Positions 7,383 to 9,794 of a DNA stretch of 9,794 nucleotides are shown here, in pieces. The position numbers and the translations under genes were made by a program. Every line of letters begins with the position of its first letter. The stretch's first letter is position 1. The stretch comes from an uncultured Bacteroidota bacterium. GTDB taxonomy: Bacteria > Bacteroidota > Bacteroidia > B-17B0 > Aurantibacillaceae. Location of the stretch: positions 1 through 9,794 of the forward strand of contig CAIXZI010000581.1 in the NCBI GenBank assembly GCA_903923915.1, given 5' to 3'. The notes beneath the pieces were generated by a model. The model worked only from the letters and a program-made list of their open reading frames with translations. It was not told the origin of the DNA and did no database searches.

Positions 7383-7420
7383 AAAAACCGTTTCTTGCAA
7401 GAGAAACGGTTTTTTATTTT
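7383..7420 (+). terminator. Rho-independent terminator after rplY
   Basis: A perfect 13-bp stem (AAAAACCGTTTCT at 7383-7395 with its complement at 7402-7414) is closed by TGCAAG. That loop can form a T-G pair over a GCAA (GNRA-type) tetraloop. A T-rich tract runs to 7420. It starts 16 nt after the rplY stop and should end the prs-rplY transcript. The mature tRNA begins only 7 nt after it. Confidence 0.9.
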
Positions 7421-7422
7421 AA
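7395..7422 (+). promoter_or_regulatory. Possible tRNA-Leu promoter overlapping the terminator
   Basis: TTG at 7395-7397, in the terminator loop, lies 17 bp from TATTTTAA at 7415-7422. The latter keeps the TAnnTT part of the -7 box but not its last two bases. Transcription would begin at about the first base of the tRNA. It is proposed because there is otherwise almost no room for a promoter; the sequence match is weak. Confidence 0.2.
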
Positions 7423-7426
7423 GATT

Positions 7427-7508
7427 GTCCGCATGTTGGAATTGGTATACAAGCACGTTTGAGGGGCGTGTGCCGCAAGGCGTGAGGGTTCAAGTCCCTC
7501 TGCGGATA
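7427..7508 (+). tRNA. tRNA-Leu (anticodon GAG)
   Basis: An 82-nt class II tRNA that reads CUC and CUU leucine codons. Acceptor stem 7427-7433 pairs with 7501-7507 (first pair G-T wobble), discriminator A7508. The D stem is TTG/CAA with loop GAATTGGTATA. The anticodon stem is 7454-7458/7466-7470, loop TTGAGGG, with GAG at 7461-7463. A long variable arm (GCC-GCAA-GGC, 7472-7481) is the leucine hallmark. The T arm is GAGGG-TTCAAGT-CCCTC. CCA is not encoded, so it must be added after transcription. Confidence 0.95.
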
Positions 7509-7524
7509 CTTCAATAATTAAATC

Positions 7525-7559
7525 AAGCCTTGCAGAGTTTGCAGGGCTTTTTTATTTTT
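7525..7559 (+). terminator. Rho-independent terminator after tRNA-Leu
   Basis: A 10-bp stem (AAGCCTTGCA at 7525-7534 with TGCAGGGCTT at 7540-7549, one T-G pair) with loop GAGTT is followed by a T-rich run to 7559. It separates the tRNA from uvrB and implies that uvrB has its own promoter. Confidence 0.85.
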
Positions 7560-7580
7560 AAAGTATATCTTTCATTCTCC

Positions 7581-7588
7581 TAACTTTG
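7581..7588 (+). promoter_or_regulatory. uvrB promoter -7 box, probably giving a leaderless mRNA
   Basis: TAACTTTG matches TAnnTTTG exactly and ends 4 nt before the GTG start at 7593. Initiation a few bases after the box would fall at or next to the start codon, leaving no room for a 5' leader. No TTG is visible at the usual -33 distance. I see no LexA-like operator between the upstream terminator and the start. Confidence 0.5.
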
Positions 7589-7592
7589 TACC

Positions 7593-9614
7593 GTGAATTT
7601 TAAATTAACATCAGAATATCAACCAACCGGAGATCAGCCGCAGGCTATTAAAGAACTTGTTGCCGGTTTGCAAGCAAATATAAAAGATCAGGTGTTACTT
7701 GGCGTTACAGGTTCGGGTAAAACATTTACGGTGGCTAATGTTATCAATCAGGTTAACCGACCAACCTTGGTGCTTAGTCATAATAAAACATTGGCAGCGC
7801 AATTATATGCCGAGTTGAAACAATTCTTTCCTGATAATGCAGTTGAGTATTTTGTTTCGTATTACGATTATTATCAACCCGAAGCCTTTCTTCCAACCAC
7901 AGGTACTTACATAGAAAAAGATTTAGCCGTTAATGACGAAATTGAAAAACTTCGTTTAAGTGCCACTTCATCTTTGCTTTCGGGCAGAAGAGACGTTATT
8001 GTGGTGTCGTCCGTTTCCTGTATCTATGGTATTGGTAACCCACAAGAGTTTAGAAAAAGTTTAGTAGAAATTAAAGTAAATCAGCGCATCAGTCGTAATA
8101 AATTTTTACACCAATTGGTGCAAGCTTTATACTCTCGCACTACGGAAGAATTTGGGCGTGGCAGCTTTCGTGTTGTGGGCGATACAGTTGACGTTAATCT
8201 TTCTTATGCAGATTTTTCTTTACGCATTTCTTTCTTTGGTGATGAAATAGAAAGCATTCACACATTTGATACTTCATCCGGCAAAAAAATTGAAGCCTTT
8301 GAAGAATATACTGTTTACCCAGCTAATATGTATGTTACAGCGCCTGAAACCATGCAAAAAGCTATGCATCAAATTCAGGATGATATGATGGCGCAGGTAG
8401 ATTATTTTAATTTAAACGGACAAGTAGTAGAAGCTAAACGGTTGAAAGAACGCGTTGAGCACGACCTTGAAATGATGCGTGAGTTGGGTTATTGCAGCGG
8501 CATAGAAAATTACTCGCGATACATTGACGGGCGTTTGCCTGGTATGCGCCCCTTTTGCTTGTTAGATTATTTTCCGAAAGATTTTTTGTTTGTTATAGAT
8601 GAAAGTCATGTTACCATACCGCAAGTGCATGCTATGTATGGTGGCGATTACTCGCGTAAAGTAAATTTGGTTGAGTATGGTTTTCGTTTGCCTGCGGCAA
8701 TAGATAATCGTCCGTTAAAATTTGAAGAATTTGAAAGTCTGTTGCCGCAAACTATTTATGTAAGTGCAACGCCTGCTGAATACGAATTAAAAAAAGCAGA
8801 AGGTGTTATTGTTGAGCAATTAATTCGCCCAACAGGAATTATAGATCCGCAAATAGATGTTCGTCCGTGCCAAAATCAAGTAGATGATTTGTTGGAGGAA
8901 ATTCATAAAACGATTGAACTTGATGAACGTGTGTTGGTTACAACGCTTACCAAACGTATGTCGGAAGAGCTTGCTAAGTATATGACGAAACTAAAAATTC
9001 GTTGCCGTTATATACATTCTGATATTGATACGTTAGAGCGTGTTGAGATTTTGCGTCAGCTGCGCGTTGGTATGATTGATGTTTTAATAGGAATAAATCT
9101 TTTGCGTGAAGGATTAGATTTACCAGAAGTATCTTTAGTTGCCATTTTAGATGCTGATAAAGAAGGCTTTTTGCGCAATGTAACTTCGTTAATACAAACT
9201 ACAGGCCGTGCTGCGCGTAATGTAAACGGACGCGTAATTATGTATGCTGATAAAATCACCGATAGTATGCAGTTTACCATTGATGAAACGCAACGCAGAC
9301 GTACCAAACAAATTGAATATAATTTCAATCATAAAATTACGCCTACACAAGCCGGGCGAAAAAAGAAAGATGCCTTCTCTCCTACTGAAGTAAGTGTTGA
9401 TGGAAGATTAGTAAAAGCTTACACCGAAAATTTTGATACAAGTTTAGCTGCCGATCCTGTTGTGCAATACATGAACGAAGGCGAATTAAAAAAGCAAATA
9501 GGCTTATTAAAATCGGCTATGTTGCGTGCTTCTAAAGAATTAGATTTTGTAGAAGCCGCTCGTTTACGTGACGAATTATATGTACTTGAAAAATTATTGA
9601 AGGATAAAGAGTAA
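7593..9614 (+). CDS. uvrB: UvrABC excinuclease subunit B
   Basis: DNA-damage verification helicase of nucleotide excision repair. It is loaded by UvrA, clamps damaged DNA and recruits UvrC. The 673 residues match the full family length. Visible parts are Walker A GVTGSGKT (37-44), the beta-hairpin region YYDYYQPEAFLPTTGTYIEK (90-109), the Walker B-type box DESH (336-339), YVSATP (389-394), GLDLPEVSLVAILDADKEGF (507-526), helicase motif VI QTTGRAARN (535-543), and a C-terminal UVR motif (about 632-669) containing EAARLRDEL for UvrA/UvrC contact. Motif VI has Thr where many UvrBs have Ile; this is a conservative-position variant and should not inactivate it. The GTG start is supported by the family-typical MNFKLTSEYQPTGDQP and by the adjacent promoter box. 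The next gene starts directly at the stop codon, suggesting coupled translation. Confidence 0.98.
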   Translation: MNFKLTSEYQPTGDQPQAIKELVAGLQANIKDQVLLGVTGSGKTFTVANVINQVNRPTLVLSHNKTLAAQLYAELKQFFPDNAVEYFVSYYDYYQPEAFLPTTGTYIEKDLAVNDEIEKLRLSATSSLLSGRRDVIVVSSVSCIYGIGNPQEFRKSLVEIKVNQRISRNKFLHQLVQALYSRTTEEFGRGSFRVVGDTVDVNLSYADFSLRISFFGDEIESIHTFDTSSGKKIEAFEEYTVYPANMYVTAPETMQKAMHQIQDDMMAQVDYFNLNGQVVEAKRLKERVEHDLEMMRELGYCSGIENYSRYIDGRLPGMRPFCLLDYFPKDFLFVIDESHVTIPQVHAMYGGDYSRKVNLVEYGFRLPAAIDNRPLKFEEFESLLPQTIYVSATPAEYELKKAEGVIVEQLIRPTGIIDPQIDVRPCQNQVDDLLEEIHKTIELDERVLVTTLTKRMSEELAKYMTKLKIRCRYIHSDIDTLERVEILRQLRVGMIDVLIGINLLREGLDLPEVSLVAILDADKEGFLRNVTSLIQTTGRAARNVNGRVIMYADKITDSMQFTIDETQRRRTKQIEYNFNHKITPTQAGRKKKDAFSPTEVSVDGRLVKAYTENFDTSLAADPVVQYMNEGELKKQIGLLKSAMLRASKELDFVEAARLRDELYVLEKLLKDKE

Positions 9615-9794
9615 ATGGAAATTCATTCTAATTTATTAACGGACGTTATCAAATTCTATAAAAAAGAATTGACTAGCATCTATACCGAAAGTGAGTTGCA
9701 AAATATTTGCAACTGGATTTTTGAAAAGCAGTTAAAATTAAGTTCAAGCGAAATTATTTCAAATAAAGAAATTAGGGTAAATCAATCTGATTTG
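9615..9794 (+). CDS. prmC: Probable release factor glutamine methyltransferase, N-terminal part only
   Basis: An open frame runs from the ATG at 9615 to the window edge (60 codons). It would encode the enzyme that methylates the Gln of the GGQ motif in release factors RF1 and RF2. The visible residues are entirely N-terminal, with a helical pattern (TDVIKFYKKEL, IYTESELQNICNWIFEKQL, then a second helix) resembling the small release-factor-binding domain of Bacteroidota PrmC. The decisive SAM-binding and NPPY motifs lie beyond the window, so the call rests on weak N-terminal resemblance. The ATG directly abuts the uvrB TAA, with no spacer, so it should be co-transcribed and translationally coupled with uvrB. 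It could instead be another protein with a helical N-terminus. Confidence 0.55.
   Translation, partial: MEIHSNLLTDVIKFYKKELTSIYTESELQNICNWIFEKQLKLSSSEIISNKEIRVNQSDL

Noticed and set aside
7427..7508. tRNA-Leu as an integration site for a mobile element
   Set aside because: There is no repeated tRNA 3' end, integrase or foreign-looking gene nearby. The flanks are housekeeping genes and terminators.
7275..7517. Plus-strand 80-codon frame running from the rplY tail through the tRNA
   Set aside because: It is the +1 shadow of the Ala-rich repeat (giving poly-Leu) and crosses a terminator and a tRNA gene, so it cannot be a real protein.
9056..9328. Minus-strand 90-codon frame within uvrB
   Set aside because: It is antisense to the helicase motif region of uvrB and shows no independent coding evidence.

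Overview
The window looks like an ordinary chromosomal stretch from a member of the Bacteroidota (Bacteroidetes). It is AT-rich, and its start codons lack Shine-Dalgarno sequences. Two exact TAnnTTTG boxes, the -7 element of Bacteroidota promoters, sit just upstream of starts. Two predicted lipoproteins, a periplasmic-propeller LytS-type sensor kinase and the prs-rplY gene pair fit the same assignment. I cannot name the genus.

Layout. Positions 1-984 (minus) hold the first 328 codons of a class I (I-gamma) PLP-dependent aminotransferase, cut by the window edge. Positions 1114-2530 (minus) hold two small predicted lipoproteins of unknown function, 28 bp apart. A 62-bp divergent spacer separates them from a large plus-strand sensor histidine kinase (2593-5553), which has a signal peptide, about 14 propeller repeats, a Y_Y_Y domain, one membrane segment and a LytS-type kinase. 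No response regulator lies next to it. Positions 5553-5650 hold a compact intergenic element with two hairpins and a 9-nt direct repeat, probably a dispersed repeat. Next come prs (5716-6648) and rplY (6728-7366), a strong terminator, a tRNA-Leu(GAG), a second terminator, and uvrB (7593-9614, GTG start). The last 180 bp hold the start of a gene resembling prmC, which begins on the base after the uvrB stop codon.

How the genes work together. prs makes PRPP for nucleotide, histidine and tryptophan synthesis. rplY encodes the 5S-rRNA-binding protein L25/CTC. uvrB is the damage-verification subunit of nucleotide excision repair. The putative prmC would methylate release factors. These are housekeeping functions linked by position rather than by pathway. 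The sensor kinase and the two lipoproteins are the only part that looks like a signalling or envelope module, and their link rests only on the shared divergent spacer.

No gene-free stretch exceeds 300 bases. The longest, 5554-5715, is filled by the repeat element and a candidate prs promoter. I see no CRISPR array, transposase, prophage or defence system. The most unexplained features are the intergenic element, the two lipoproteins, the unpartnered 14-repeat kinase, and the tight terminator-tRNA junction.
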